Shown: piece by piece, positions 27,599 to 36,079 of the stretch
How the letters are laid out: each line of letters begins with the position of its first letter
Numbering within the stretch: the first letter of the stretch is position 1
Assembly: GCF_001482285.1 (NCBI RefSeq)
Contig: NZ_LOEP01000017.1
Coordinates: forward strand, 44,664 to 108,663
Length of the DNA: 64,000 nucleotides
From: Haloferax sp. Q22
GTDB lineage: Archaea; Halobacteriota; Halobacteria; Halobacteriales; Haloferacaceae
Direction: 5' to 3'
The notes under the pieces: model-generated
The model's input: the letters and a program-made list of their open reading frames with translations, nothing else
Database searches by the model: none
What the model was told of the DNA's origin: nothing
Translations under genes and position numbers: made by a program

Positions 27599-27815
27599 CA
27601 CGCCAATATGTGTGAATACGCCCACTATGTTTTGCACGAACCGTCTGACAGACGTTGGGTGGGTCTCAGCGGGTGTGCTGAATCGACTGTGTGTCTCGGT
27701 CACGGGAAGGAAGTGCTGATGCAGTCGGGTCCAAGAGTAGTACAGACAGAGCGGACACCTCCCCGAACGCAGGGGTCTCAAAATATCGCCACGACAGAGA
27801 CGGCTTCGGACGCAC

Positions 27816-28136
27816 TTATCTCCGGTTGATTACTCGCTGTATCCGGTCGCGAACGTCGTCCGCGGAGTCGTATATCTCGTTGTCAACCGAAGCGAGCACC
27901 TCGTCGACGGGTTTCCACCCGCCCTGTGTTTCGACCTCGTAGTCGCCGTAGTTCTCGACGACTTGCTCCGTCGTGGTCGGGTAGTCCTGAATCTCGAGCG
28001 CGTCGTCGAGGTCCCCGAGTTGCTTCCCGGGTTCGGGTTCGTCGGCGCGGTCACGCGCCTCTTGGAGCGCTCGCTCGCGCTGGCGCTGTTCTTCCTTGGC
28101 CGCTTGCGCATCTCGTCCCTGTTTGTCGTCTGGCAT
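27816..28136 (-). CDS. DUF5789-like small haloarchaeal protein
   Basis: A 106-residue, highly charged cytoplasmic protein with a basic/acidic coiled-coil-like N-terminal half and a compact C-terminal domain (YPTTTEQVVENYGDYEVE, then DNEIYDSADDVRDRI) matching my memory of the DUF5789 family, common in haloarchaea. It has no island box and is probably unrelated to denitrification. Function unknown. Confidence 0.7.
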   Translation of the reverse strand: MPDDKQGRDAQAAKEEQRQRERALQEARDRADEPEPGKQLGDLDDALEIQDYPTTTEQVVENYGDYEVETQGGWKPVDEVLASVDNEIYDSADDVRDRIQRVINRR

Positions 28137-28334
28137 CCTTGGCTTCGAATTTTGAAAGCGAACGACATAATCCTGTGGCCGTTTCTCGAGGGTCGCTTCC
28201 GAGACACGACCGCTCAGGCTACCGGCGACCGACTCTCAAGCGTTGCACGCGGGTGCTCTCAGCATCGGGAGCTTCCGACAGAGACAGATAGAAAAACAGC
28301 GGCCAGTCGGTGACTGCCGGTCGGTGCGGCGACA

Positions 28335-29414
28335 CTACTGCGGGTCAGGGTCGGGGTCGAATATCTCGGGGTCTTCCGGTCCCTCGGCGCGGACGACCGC
28401 CATACAGCCCTTGCGGACGACGCGCGACAGCGAGTGGTCGACGAGCTTGAAGTCGCCGGGGACGGGCGAACTCATCGTCGCGATGGTCGTGCTCCCCGGC
28501 GGGACGAGCCGCGTCTGGATGTGCGTCTGCGGCTCCGTCGTCAGCGAGCCGTCCGGATAGAGCGTCTCCCAGACGCTCCCGATGGGGTGGAAGCTACTGG
28601 AAAGGTTCGGGCCACCGTCGACGAAGTACACCCGGACCGTCTCGTCGAGTCCGACCGTCGCGGCCGGCCCCCGACCGTTGGGCGTCCACGCGTACTTCTC
28701 GCCGTTCATGAGGACGTACGTCGGGTCCTCGTTCCGCATGGCCTCGTAGTCGAAGTTGTGCTGGCCCTCCTCGCCGGCGTCCTTGTCGGTGTAGAGTTCG
28801 TGCTGGCCGAGGTATATCTCGTGGTCGACCTCGGGAAGTCCCTCCGGCGGCTCGACGAGGATGAGCCCGAACATCCCGGCGCTGATGTGCATGTCCATGT
28901 TCGGCACGGCACAGTGGTAGATATACGCGCCGGGGTAGGTCGCCTTGAACCGCAGGTGCGCCGTCTCGCCGGGGTTCGTCATCGTCGCTTCCGCGCCGCC
29001 GCCGGGACCGGCGACCGCGTGGAAGTCAACGTTGTGCGGCATGGTGTTCTCCTCGGGGTTCTCGAACGTCACGTTCACCGTGTCCCCCTGCCGGACGCGG
29101 ACGAGCGGGCCGGGGACCTGCCCGTTGTACGTCGTGTAGGTGAACGTCACGCCGTCTTCGATCTCCGCGGTCACCTCCTCTGGCCGGAGCGTCACGTCGA
29201 CTTCGGCGGGCTCGCTCCGGTCGATGGGACCGGGGATGTCCGTCGGGTCGGCCGCGACTTGATCAACCAGGTTCGTCGAACTCTGCTGTGTCGGTTCCTC
29301 CGTCTCGTCGAGCGACTGCGCGGAAGTCGGTGCGTCCGTCGCGCAGCCGGCGAGCGAAGCGACGCCACCGAGTCCGAGCCACTGGAGCGTCCGTCGCCGA
29401 GTCGTAGATAGCAT
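28335..29414 (-). CDS. nirK: Copper-containing nitrite reductase (NirK)
   Basis: The 359-residue protein has a Tat signal (RRRTLQW) and lipobox LAGC at residue 24. It has the full set of NirK ligands: MPHNVDFHA (residues 125-133) with the type 1 and 2 His and the catalytic Asp130, YHC at 166-168, His176, Met181, and SSSFHPIG with catalytic His276. It reduces nitrite to NO outside the membrane, probably taking electrons from halocyanins encoded nearby. A TATA-like TTTATA lies about 41-46 bp before the ATG, so the leader is short. A one-mismatch island box is at 29494-29505. Confidence 0.95.
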   Translation of the reverse strand: MLSTTRRRTLQWLGLGGVASLAGCATDAPTSAQSLDETEEPTQQSSTNLVDQVAADPTDIPGPIDRSEPAEVDVTLRPEEVTAEIEDGVTFTYTTYNGQVPGPLVRVRQGDTVNVTFENPEENTMPHNVDFHAVAGPGGGAEATMTNPGETAHLRFKATYPGAYIYHCAVPNMDMHISAGMFGLILVEPPEGLPEVDHEIYLGQHELYTDKDAGEEGQHNFDYEAMRNEDPTYVLMNGEKYAWTPNGRGPAATVGLDETVRVYFVDGGPNLSSSFHPIGSVWETLYPDGSLTTEPQTHIQTRLVPPGSTTIATMSSPVPGDFKLVDHSLSRVVRKGCMAVVRAEGPEDPEIFDPDPDPQ

Positions 29415-29493
29415 TTGTGTCTCCCTCCGGTTGAATCGAGTGCCCGAACACGGGTATAAACGAACAATGGTTGTCCGGTTTGGAGACGCGCTC

Positions 29494-29505
29494 CGAACAT
29501 CTTCG
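29494..29505. promoter_or_regulatory. Candidate denitrification box upstream of nirK (one mismatch)
   Basis: CGAACATCTTCG differs at one arm base. It is centred about 85 bp before the nirK ATG and about 42 bp upstream of its TATA-like element. The only closer candidate is a half-site at 29445. Assignment is less secure than for the other copies. Confidence 0.45.
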
Positions 29506-29583
29506 CGAGTCGTACCACGCCGTGAGACGCGGAAGAGCGCGGCCGCTCACGAGCGCGCGAATCTCGAGAAGGCGAACGGGGGT

Positions 29584-29736
29584 TCAGTCGTCGCCGACGA
29601 ACCGGTCGCGGCGGTACCGACACTGTTCACAGAAGAACTGCGCGACTCCGGCCGGTTGCGTTCCGGTGAAGGCCATCTTCGTGCCGCAGTCGGGGCACCA
29701 TTCGGAGTGGGTGGTATTCGTGTGGTCTGAACTCAT
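29584..29736 (-). CDS. Zinc-ribbon microprotein (50 aa)
   Basis: An ATG at 29736 opens a 50-residue frame ending in TGA at 29584. It contains two CxxC knuckles, CPDC (residues 14-17) and CEQC (36-39), 18 residues apart, giving a classic four-Cys zinc ribbon. An Arg-rich tail (RYRRDRFVGDD) follows. It is divergent from nirK? No: it lies upstream of nirK on the same strand, about 170 bp before it, so it may be a separate unit. Small zinc-finger proteins of this size are common and conserved in haloarchaea; their partners are mostly unknown. Confidence 0.75.
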   Translation of the reverse strand: MSSDHTNTTHSEWCPDCGTKMAFTGTQPAGVAQFFCEQCRYRRDRFVGDD

Positions 29737-29876
29737 ACCACGTACAAACCCGTGAGGAGTTATTACATTAACGATTATGCCAAATTAGGCACGATTGATA
29801 CGTTTCGGGACGCAGGCGGTGCCAACGCCGGCGCTGACGAGGGGCGCGCAGGCGGAGCGGCGGCGGCCGCGCCGGA

Positions 29877-30137
29877 TCACGGCTCCCAAATCGCGGTGAC
29901 GACGCCCTCGTCGCGCTCGGCGGAGCAGTAGGCGAACCCCCGGTCGTCGAGCTTCGGGTAGAGGAACTTCGGCTCGCGGTCGTTGAGTTGGACGAACACG
30001 GTCTCGCCGTCGAGGTCGGCGAGGTGATTCATCGTCTCCGTGAGCGGTTCCGGCGGCGGCAACTCCCGTACGTCGAGAAAACTCACCGTTCGTTCGCTCG
30101 GTGCGTCGAGTCCATCGAGGTACGCTTCGTGCTCCAT
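29877..30137 (-). CDS. DUF2249-family protein, second copy
   Basis: An 86-residue protein with the DUF2249 core LDVRELPPPEPLTETMNHLADLDG (in outline), then VFVQLNDREPKFLYPKLDDRG. It is a paralogue of the 77-aa protein at 23360. The ATG at 30137 is preferred to one at 30173, since the latter would overlap the box at 30176 and the former puts the box centre 44.5 bp upstream. It is divergent from the radical SAM gene. The role is unknown, but both copies are tied to the same regulon. Confidence 0.82.
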   Translation of the reverse strand: MEHEAYLDGLDAPSERTVSFLDVRELPPPEPLTETMNHLADLDGETVFVQLNDREPKFLYPKLDDRGFAYCSAERDEGVVTAIWEP

Positions 30138-30175
30138 GTTCGAAGCGTGGGGCCGCCAGAGCAGGAAGTTCACCC

Positions 30176-30187
30176 CGAACGTGTTCG
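30176..30187. promoter_or_regulatory. Denitrification box 5 (exact CGAAC-GT-GTTCG)
   Basis: Exact copy centred 44.5 bp from the reverse-strand DUF2249 start at 30137. Confidence 0.75.
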
Positions 30188-30210
30188 TCCCGCCGCCACC
30201 GGTCTATGGC

Positions 30211-30222
30211 CGAACGTGTTCG
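30211..30222. promoter_or_regulatory. Denitrification box 6 (exact CGAAC-GT-GTTCG)
   Basis: Exact copy centred 51.5 bp before the radical SAM start at 30268. The two boxes of this divergent promoter are 35 bp apart, centre to centre. Confidence 0.75.
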
Positions 30223-30267
30223 GGGCGGGGCTCACCTTCCGCGCCGTCAAACCACCCGACCAGAGCC

Positions 30268-31440
30268 ATGTCTCGACCGCCACACGTCGACACCGATACG
30301 GACGCGGGAAGTGACGCGGGCGCGCCGCCGACCGCGACCGCCCCGCCGGACCCGTCGAGCATCGACACCTCGCGGCGGCCGTTCGTCCTCATCTGGGAGG
30401 TCACGCAGGCGTGCGACCTCGCGTGCGACCACTGCCGGGCGGACGCGACGCCCGCGCGACACCCCGACGAACTGACCACCGCGGAGGGAAAGCGCTTGCT
30501 CGACCAAGCCCGTGAGTTCGGCCCGGGCCAACTCGTCGTCCTCTCCGGCGGCGACCCGCTCGCCCGCGACGACCTCGTGGACCTCGTAGAGTACGGAACC
30601 GACCTCGGCCTCCGGATGACGCTCACGCCGAGCGGGACGTCCTCGCTGACGCCCGAGACAGTCGCCGACCTCGCCGACGCGGGCGTCAAGCGAATGGCGC
30701 TCAGCCTCGACGGCGCGAGCGCGGCGTCGCACGACGCCTTCCGGGGAGAAGAGGGGAGTTTCGACCAGACCGTCGCGGCCGCCCGCGCGGCCCGCGATGC
30801 CGGCCTCCCGCTTCAGATAAACACGACCGTCTGCGCCGAGACGGTCGACGAACTCCCCGCGCTCTGCGACCTCGTGGCCGACCTCGATGCGGTGCTCTGG
30901 TCCGTGTTCTTCCTCGTCCCCGTCGGGCGCGGGCGCGTCCTCGACTCGATTTCCCCCGAGCGCGCCGAGCGCGTCATGAAGTGGCTGACCGAGGTGAGCG
31001 ACGAAGCGCCCTTCGGCGTCAAGACGACCGAAGCACCCCACTACCGCCGGGTCGCCATCCAGCGCCGACGGGACGCGAGCGATGCGCCTCCGACCGACGG
31101 CATCGGCCGCCGACTCGGTATCACCGCGGGCGACGGCTTCGCGTTCGTCAGCCACACCGGCGACCTGTTCCCGTCGGGCTTCCTCCCCGCGTCCGCCGGC
31201 AACGTCCGCGACGGCGGACTCGTCGAGCGATACCGCGAGAGCGACCTCTTCCGGTCGCTCCGGGACCGCGACGCCCTCCGCGGGAAGTGCGGCGCGTGCG
31301 AGTTCCGCCACGTCTGCGGCGGCAGTCGCTCGCGGGCGTACGCCCACACCGGTGACCCGCTGGCCAGCGACCCGCTCTGCGGGTACGTGCCCGCCGACTA
31401 CGACGGCCCGATGCCCGCAACCCGGTCGGCGGGCGACTGA
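30268..31440 (+). CDS. Radical SAM/SPASM-domain enzyme of the denitrification island
   Basis: The 390-residue protein has the radical SAM cluster motif CDLACDHC (Cys49, 53, 56) and a C-terminal SPASM-like Cys region (CGACEFRHVCGG, then a final Cys near 371). The layout fits peptide- or heme-modifying enzymes such as NirJ/Ahb and TIGR04053-type proteins. Because NirK is a copper enzyme and no cytochrome cd1 is seen, a heme d1 role is not required. A candidate peptide substrate is the Cys-Gly-Cys-Gly-Gly protein at 36080. The ATG at 30268 follows the box; the longer frame upstream crosses the box and the divergent gene. Confidence 0.85.
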   Translation: MSRPPHVDTDTDAGSDAGAPPTATAPPDPSSIDTSRRPFVLIWEVTQACDLACDHCRADATPARHPDELTTAEGKRLLDQAREFGPGQLVVLSGGDPLARDDLVDLVEYGTDLGLRMTLTPSGTSSLTPETVADLADAGVKRMALSLDGASAASHDAFRGEEGSFDQTVAAARAARDAGLPLQINTTVCAETVDELPALCDLVADLDAVLWSVFFLVPVGRGRVLDSISPERAERVMKWLTEVSDEAPFGVKTTEAPHYRRVAIQRRRDASDAPPTDGIGRRLGITAGDGFAFVSHTGDLFPSGFLPASAGNVRDGGLVERYRESDLFRSLRDRDALRGKCGACEFRHVCGGSRSRAYAHTGDPLASDPLCGYVPADYDGPMPATRSAGD

Positions 31441-31473
31441 CGCCTCGGGAATAGCGTCGCGTGGGAGCCAACC

Positions 31474-31485
31474 CGAACACGTTCG
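31474..31485. promoter_or_regulatory. Denitrification box 7 (exact CGAAC-AC-GTTCG)
   Basis: Exact copy centred 45.5 bp before the halocyanin ATG at 31525. Confidence 0.75.
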
Positions 31486-31524
31486 GGATAATCGCTTGCA
31501 TCCGTCGCCGCCGAGGTACAGTTG

Positions 31525-32079
31525 ATGATGCGCGACACCAACCTCACGAGACGGCGCTTTACGGCATTGACTGCGACGGCGGCGCTGTCGACGGCGCTCG
31601 CCGGCTGTTCCGGCTCCGGCGGCGACGCCGCGAACGCGGCCGATGGGGGCGAGGGCGACGCGACGACTGCCGAATCGACCGCGGAGCCGACGACCGAATC
31701 CGGCGGCGACGGCGGTTCCGGCGGCGGGAGCGCCCCGCAGTTCGACGGCTGGTTCGACAACGTCGATAACTACGACGGCGTCACCGACGAGACGGGAAGC
31801 TCGACGGTGACGGTGACGGTGGGTGCGCAGGCCAACGGTGGGGCGTTCGGGTACGGCCCGGCCGCCGTTCGCGTCTCTCCGGGCACAACGGTCGTCTGGG
31901 AGTGGAACGGCGAGGGCGGCTCGCACAACGTCGCCGCCGCCGACGGCGGGTTCGAATCGGAACTCGTCGGCGACAGCGGCCACACGTTCGAACACACCTT
32001 CGAGGAGACGGGGACGTACAAATACGCCTGTACGCCCCACGAGACGCTCGGCATGAAGGGCGCAGTCGTCGTCGAGTAG
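31525..32079 (+). CDS. Halocyanin, single-domain blue copper lipoprotein
   Basis: A 184-residue protein with a Tat signal (TRRRFTALT) and lipobox Cys28, a long Gly/Thr/Glu linker and one plastocyanin-like domain. Copper ligands are His134 (GGSHNV) and Cys169, His172 and Met177 (YACTPHETLGM). It should be tethered outside the membrane and ferry electrons to NirK or the NO reductase. Two adjacent ATG codons (31525, 31528) are possible starts. Confidence 0.92.
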   Translation: MMRDTNLTRRRFTALTATAALSTALAGCSGSGGDAANAADGGEGDATTAESTAEPTTESGGDGGSGGGSAPQFDGWFDNVDNYDGVTDETGSSTVTVTVGAQANGGAFGYGPAAVRVSPGTTVVWEWNGEGGSHNVAAADGGFESELVGDSGHTFEHTFEETGTYKYACTPHETLGMKGAVVVE

Positions 32080-32171
32080 CCCCACATACCTCTTTTCGGC
32101 CCGTTTCTCCCGTCGTCGGTCGGTTCTCTACCGCCCGCGAACTTCTTCTCCCGGTGCGACGAATCTCTCGT

Positions 32172-32669
32172 ATGCCTCGGTCCTCGACCCTCGCCGCCGC
32201 GCGCCGCCGCCCGTCGCTCACGTTCGCCCTCGCGGGCGGCGCGTTCGCGCTCTGGTACGTTCTCGCCGACCCGGTGGTCGAATTGCTGACCGGCGGCGAC
32301 CCTGCCGTCCCCTCCGGACCGATGGCGGTGCTCGTCGCTGGAGGATTTCTCGGCGGTGGCCTCCTCGCCAGCCTGCTCTGGCGGCGACTCGGCGGGCCGA
32401 ACTCCCGCGTCCGCGGCGCGCTCGTCGGCGGCCTCGTCGGGTTGCTCGCGCTCCCGGTCCCGATGTACCTACTCGAACTCGCAGTCGTCGTGATGGAGGG
32501 AAGCCCGTTCGAAGCGCCGGTCGGGATGGGACCGGTGGCGGCGCTCGTGCGGAGTGCGGTCCTGTTTCTCGTCGTCCCGCTGTTCCTCGGGGCGCTGGGC
32601 GTGATTGCGACCCTCGGCGGGACGGTCATCGTCGGGGCCGCGACGGGGCTGGCGCTCGCGTGGGAGTGA
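32172..32669 (+). CDS. Hydrophobic membrane protein, unknown function
   Basis: A 165-residue protein with about four transmembrane helices and Gly/Ala-rich sequence. The ATG at 32172 follows the halocyanin by 92 bp in the same direction. A weak box-like sequence upstream is in the wrong place, so regulation with the island is not claimed. The family was not recognised. Confidence 0.65.
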   Translation: MPRSSTLAAARRRPSLTFALAGGAFALWYVLADPVVELLTGGDPAVPSGPMAVLVAGGFLGGGLLASLLWRRLGGPNSRVRGALVGGLVGLLALPVPMYLLELAVVVMEGSPFEAPVGMGPVAALVRSAVLFLVVPLFLGALGVIATLGGTVIVGAATGLALAWE

Positions 32670-32847
32670 GTCGGCAGTCCGATGTCAGGGAAAAACAGAG
32701 ACGGTGAATCAGTCGTCGGCTGCGCTGTTGTGTGTTTGTTATCTGATGGGGTGGTGTGACACAGACAGAGGCTGTATGCAGTAATTCGCTATCCTTCGTT
32801 TCGCACCGAAGTGGGTGAATAGACCGAGGAAATCACGTGCGAGTTGG

Positions 32848-33519
32848 TCATCCGAGCGAACTGGGGGTCAGCGTGTCACCGAGAACGTATAGTGGTATTC
32901 CAAGCAGAACCCCGATAACGCCAAATACAATGAATACGAGCGCTGCTGGACCTCGCACTCGCTCTGTCAGTGGAATTGAGTTGACTAACGCAAGCACATA
33001 TACCGAGAACACGAGTAGATGAGAGAGAATAATCGGCTTACGACTACTCTGCCGAGAAACATAACCCACAGGGAACATTGCTGCGAGTGAAAGGGACAAG
33101 TATAGCGAAATCTCGATACTATTGGAACCGAGGAGACGAAGAACTGCAGAGAATTGAAGTCTATTCGCAGCAAGGAGAGCGACCACAACTCCAACCAGCG
33201 ATGCAAGCCAACATCCGATGGCAGAGCAGTATGGGTATCGCTGATGTACAAACGAAAATAATCCAAGAGTAAAGTAGACACCTCCAACTGAGAACAGCCA
33301 CGGAGTTGAAGCTCTAATGAGAGGGACCAAAGAAGGATACAGTGGATGTCCGAGGAAGTAGACACTAATTACAAACACAGCGACACCAATTCGATTACTG
33401 TCGATACTTCGGTTTTGTAGCAACCTCCTCAGCAAGCGCTGTATTGTATAGAAAGACCCAGTAACGATAGCAGCCGGAAACACGACGAGCCAGATTAGAT
33501 TAGTAAGAACCACATCCAT
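32848..33519 (-). CDS. Polytopic membrane protein in an AT-rich patch
   Basis: A 223-residue protein with about six or seven hydrophobic segments, few acidic residues, and many Ser, Leu and Ile. Base composition is far lower in GC than the genes on both sides. No family was recognised. It separates the halocyanin group from norB and has no island box, so it looks like a later insertion. Confidence 0.55.
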   Translation of the reverse strand: MDVVLTNLIWLVVFPAAIVTGSFYTIQRLLRRLLQNRSIDSNRIGVAVFVISVYFLGHPLYPSLVPLIRASTPWLFSVGGVYFTLGLFSFVHQRYPYCSAIGCWLASLVGVVVALLAANRLQFSAVLRLLGSNSIEISLYLSLSLAAMFPVGYVSRQSSRKPIILSHLLVFSVYVLALVNSIPLTERVRGPAALVFIVFGVIGVLLGIPLYVLGDTLTPSSLG

Positions 33520-33654
33520 GAATTAGAACACTAACAAATATTTGATAAGTTTTGTGGGGTTGTCTATCGCTTCGTATCTCGTCAGATGAGAGCTGGCCAG
33601 AGACCGACTCGCGCTCGCTACTCAGCACGACTTCGAAAAGCTAGCAGAAAATAG

Positions 33655-33672
33655 GCGGCTCGACAGAGCCGC
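33655..33672 (-). terminator. Stem-loop after norB
   Basis: GCGGCTC-GACA-GAGCCGC forms a 7-bp stem just beyond the norB stop. On the reverse strand it is followed by a short T-run (tattttc). It probably ends the norB message. Confidence 0.55.
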
Positions 33673-33677
33673 GCCCG

Positions 33678-35960
33678 TTAGTCGTCGCCCAGGATGCCCT
33701 CGGCGACGGCCATGTCCTCGACGCTCGGGTCGTCGGCGGACTGCCGGAGGACGAACCGCTTTCTGACGAGGTCGGCCGCGTAGATGACCGTCCCGAGGAT
33801 GATGAGGGTGTCGCCGGGGAGCCGCGCCCAGAACAGCGTCTGAATCAGCGGCTGGTTGTAGAAGGCGACGCTGCGGGCGGCGGCGTAGCTCCCGGTGAAC
33901 GCCGTCTCCAACTGGAGGAAGCCGACCGGAAGGACGGAGACGAACACCATCAACACGAGGCCGACGTTCCAACACCAGAAGGCGGCGCGCAGCCACGAGC
34001 CGTCCCAGCGCTCGGCGTCGATGGAGAGCTGGAGCATGTAGGTGACCATGCCGAGCGCGAGGAAGCCGAACGCGCCGAACATCGCGGCGTGGGCGTGGCC
34101 GACCGTCAGGTACGTCCCGTGCTCGTAGTAGTTGATGAGCGGGAGGTTGATGAAGAAGCCGAGCACGCCCGCGCCGACGAAGTTCCAGACGCCGCTGGCG
34201 ACGATGAACATGAACGGTAGGCGGTACGGGAACGACTCGCCCGACATCGCGCGGTACTGCCCGAGCGCCTCGTAGAGGATGAACACCAGCGGGATCAGTT
34301 CGAGCGTCGAGAAGACGCTCCCGATGGGCACCCACATGTCGGGCATGCCGACCCACCAGTAGTGGTGCGAGACGCCGATGATGCCCGTCCCCATGACGAG
34401 CAACGCCTGGAGCATGACCGCCTTCTCGGCGCTCCGGCGCGACAGGAGGTTCATCGACACCAGCGTCAGGCCGACGATGGCGACGATGAAGAACTCGAAG
34501 GCCCCCTCGACCCACATGTGGACGACCCACCAGCGCCAGAACTCCGTGACGGCGATGTTCGTCTCGGGGGTGAAGAGAAAGCCCGCGGTGAACAGGAGGG
34601 CGATAGAGCCGCCGGCGTACAGAATCATGTGCGCCAGCCCGTACGGCGGCTCCTTGTCGAGAAGCGGCTTCAGGCCGCGAACGGCCAGCGCCGCCCAGAT
34701 GAGGAAGCCGGCGAGGATTCCGAACTGCCAGAGCTTGCCGACTTCGAGGTATTCGAGCCCCTCGTTGCCGATAATCCACCACAGCGAGCCGTCGATGTAG
34801 CCGTTCGCACCCAGCCAGATGCCCGACATGCCGCCGACCACGACGACCACGATAGCGCCGAGGAGGACGTTGATGTACGTCGACTGCTTCGGCGGCTCGT
34901 AGCCGGTCAGAAGCGGCGGGAGGAACAGCCCCGCGCCGAGCCACGTCGCGGCGATCCAGAGGATGCCGAGGTCGATGTGCCACGTCTTGGCGATGGCGAA
35001 CGGCAGCAGTTGCAGGATGGGCACGCCAAATAGCGACTCGATGCCGAAGAAGCCGGCGCGCTCGATGTAGAAGTGTGCGAGCAGGCCGCCCAACAGCACC
35101 TGCGCCAAGAACAACCCTGCGGCGACCGGGATGAACCGGAGCGCCGCCCGCTGGCTCGGGAAGACGCTCACGTCACCCGGTTCGGGCACCGTGATATCCT
35201 CGGCCGATGGCTCGGGGAGTTCGACCGACTTGTACAGCCAGATGCCGAGGCCCGCCCCCGCGACGAGAAGCACCATGGCGATGACGCTCCACGTCATCGA
35301 GGCGGCGGTGGCGTCGTTCCCCGCGCCGGGCTGGTACGGCCAGTCGTTCGTGTACGAGTGGGTGCCGTCGGGACGGTCGGTGTGGGAGAACCACGCCGTC
35401 CACATGGCGAAGTCTGCGAACGCCCGCGCCTCCTCTTCGGAGTCGATCATGTTCACGGGCACGCCGCGCTCGTGGTCGCCCTCGTGGTAGCGCTCGACGT
35501 ATTCCTGTCGAACCTGCTCGTGGGCGTACACCTCGGCCGCGGTGTACTGTATCGCGCCGCCCTCGTAGCTGTCGTCGAGGTCGGATTTCACCACGTCGGC
35601 GACTGCCGCTTGGTCGGCGGAGTCGAGTTCGTCGTAGGGTTCACCGTACCGCTCTTGGGCGTAGTAGTTCCGCATGAACTGGACTTTCAAATCCAGCGCG
35701 TCGGCGGTGTAGTCCGCGCCGTAGTACGCGCCGTTGCCCAGTATCGACCCGTGGTTCATCAGGCCGTCTTTCTGGAACACCGTCTTGCCCTCTCGAATCA
35801 CGTCGCCGCTGACGACGACGTCGCCGTCGGGTCCGACCACCTCGTCGGGGATGGGCGGGGCCTCCTGGTAGGCGAACCACGCGCCCGCACCCATCACGAC
35901 GAGGTTGAAGACGAACACCACGACGATTGCCTTCGCGATGGTCTTGCGTTGAATCTCCAT
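33678..35960 (-). CDS. norB: Nitric oxide reductase, quinol-type (qNOR)
   Basis: The 760-residue protein is a fused NorC/NorB-like quinol NO reductase. An N-terminal helix is followed by a long extracytoplasmic domain (residues about 30-230, with GNGAYYGADYTADAL typical of qNOR) and then about 12 helices. Active-site features include HMWVEGAFEFF and SHHYWWVGMP, which supply heme and FeB His ligands. It reduces two NO to N2O at the membrane. The start is a clear ATG, a TATA-like element lies about 30 bp upstream, and the island box is centred 72.5 bp upstream, shared with the divergent gene at 36080. Confidence 0.95.
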   Translation of the reverse strand: MEIQRKTIAKAIVVVFVFNLVVMGAGAWFAYQEAPPIPDEVVGPDGDVVVSGDVIREGKTVFQKDGLMNHGSILGNGAYYGADYTADALDLKVQFMRNYYAQERYGEPYDELDSADQAAVADVVKSDLDDSYEGGAIQYTAAEVYAHEQVRQEYVERYHEGDHERGVPVNMIDSEEEARAFADFAMWTAWFSHTDRPDGTHSYTNDWPYQPGAGNDATAASMTWSVIAMVLLVAGAGLGIWLYKSVELPEPSAEDITVPEPGDVSVFPSQRAALRFIPVAAGLFLAQVLLGGLLAHFYIERAGFFGIESLFGVPILQLLPFAIAKTWHIDLGILWIAATWLGAGLFLPPLLTGYEPPKQSTYINVLLGAIVVVVVGGMSGIWLGANGYIDGSLWWIIGNEGLEYLEVGKLWQFGILAGFLIWAALAVRGLKPLLDKEPPYGLAHMILYAGGSIALLFTAGFLFTPETNIAVTEFWRWWVVHMWVEGAFEFFIVAIVGLTLVSMNLLSRRSAEKAVMLQALLVMGTGIIGVSHHYWWVGMPDMWVPIGSVFSTLELIPLVFILYEALGQYRAMSGESFPYRLPFMFIVASGVWNFVGAGVLGFFINLPLINYYEHGTYLTVGHAHAAMFGAFGFLALGMVTYMLQLSIDAERWDGSWLRAAFWCWNVGLVLMVFVSVLPVGFLQLETAFTGSYAAARSVAFYNQPLIQTLFWARLPGDTLIILGTVIYAADLVRKRFVLRQSADDPSVEDMAVAEGILGDD

Positions 35961-36026
35961 ACAGGTCGTGGTTCACACGCCTCCTATAGGCTACACGCGC
36001 CGGTTCCCGACCTCGAACAGCCCGGA

Positions 36027-36038
36027 CGAACATGTTCG
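36027..36038. promoter_or_regulatory. Denitrification box 8 (exact CGAAC-AT-GTTCG), shared by norB and the CGCGG gene
   Basis: The single exact copy lies between divergent genes. It is 72.5 bp from the norB ATG and 47.5 bp from the ATG at 36080. Confidence 0.75.
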
Positions 36039-36079
36039 GATAGCCGCTCTTTGAGCCGGAAGCCGTTCTTCGAATCGTC

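Noticed and set aside
27660..27690. GTGTGCTGAATC resembling the inner block of the insertion end
   Set aside because: The outer CTGTTGAA block is missing at the expected distance.
29445..29456. CGAACACG half-site nearer to nirK than the box at 29494
   Set aside because: Only one arm is present (CGAACACGGGTA), and it overlaps the TATA-like element, so it is more likely chance.
32138..32149. Box-like CGAACTTCTTCT before the membrane protein at 32172
   Set aside because: Two arm mismatches and only about 28 bp from the start codon, unlike every other copy.
36014..36025. CGAACAG half-site between norB and its full box
   Set aside because: The second arm is absent.
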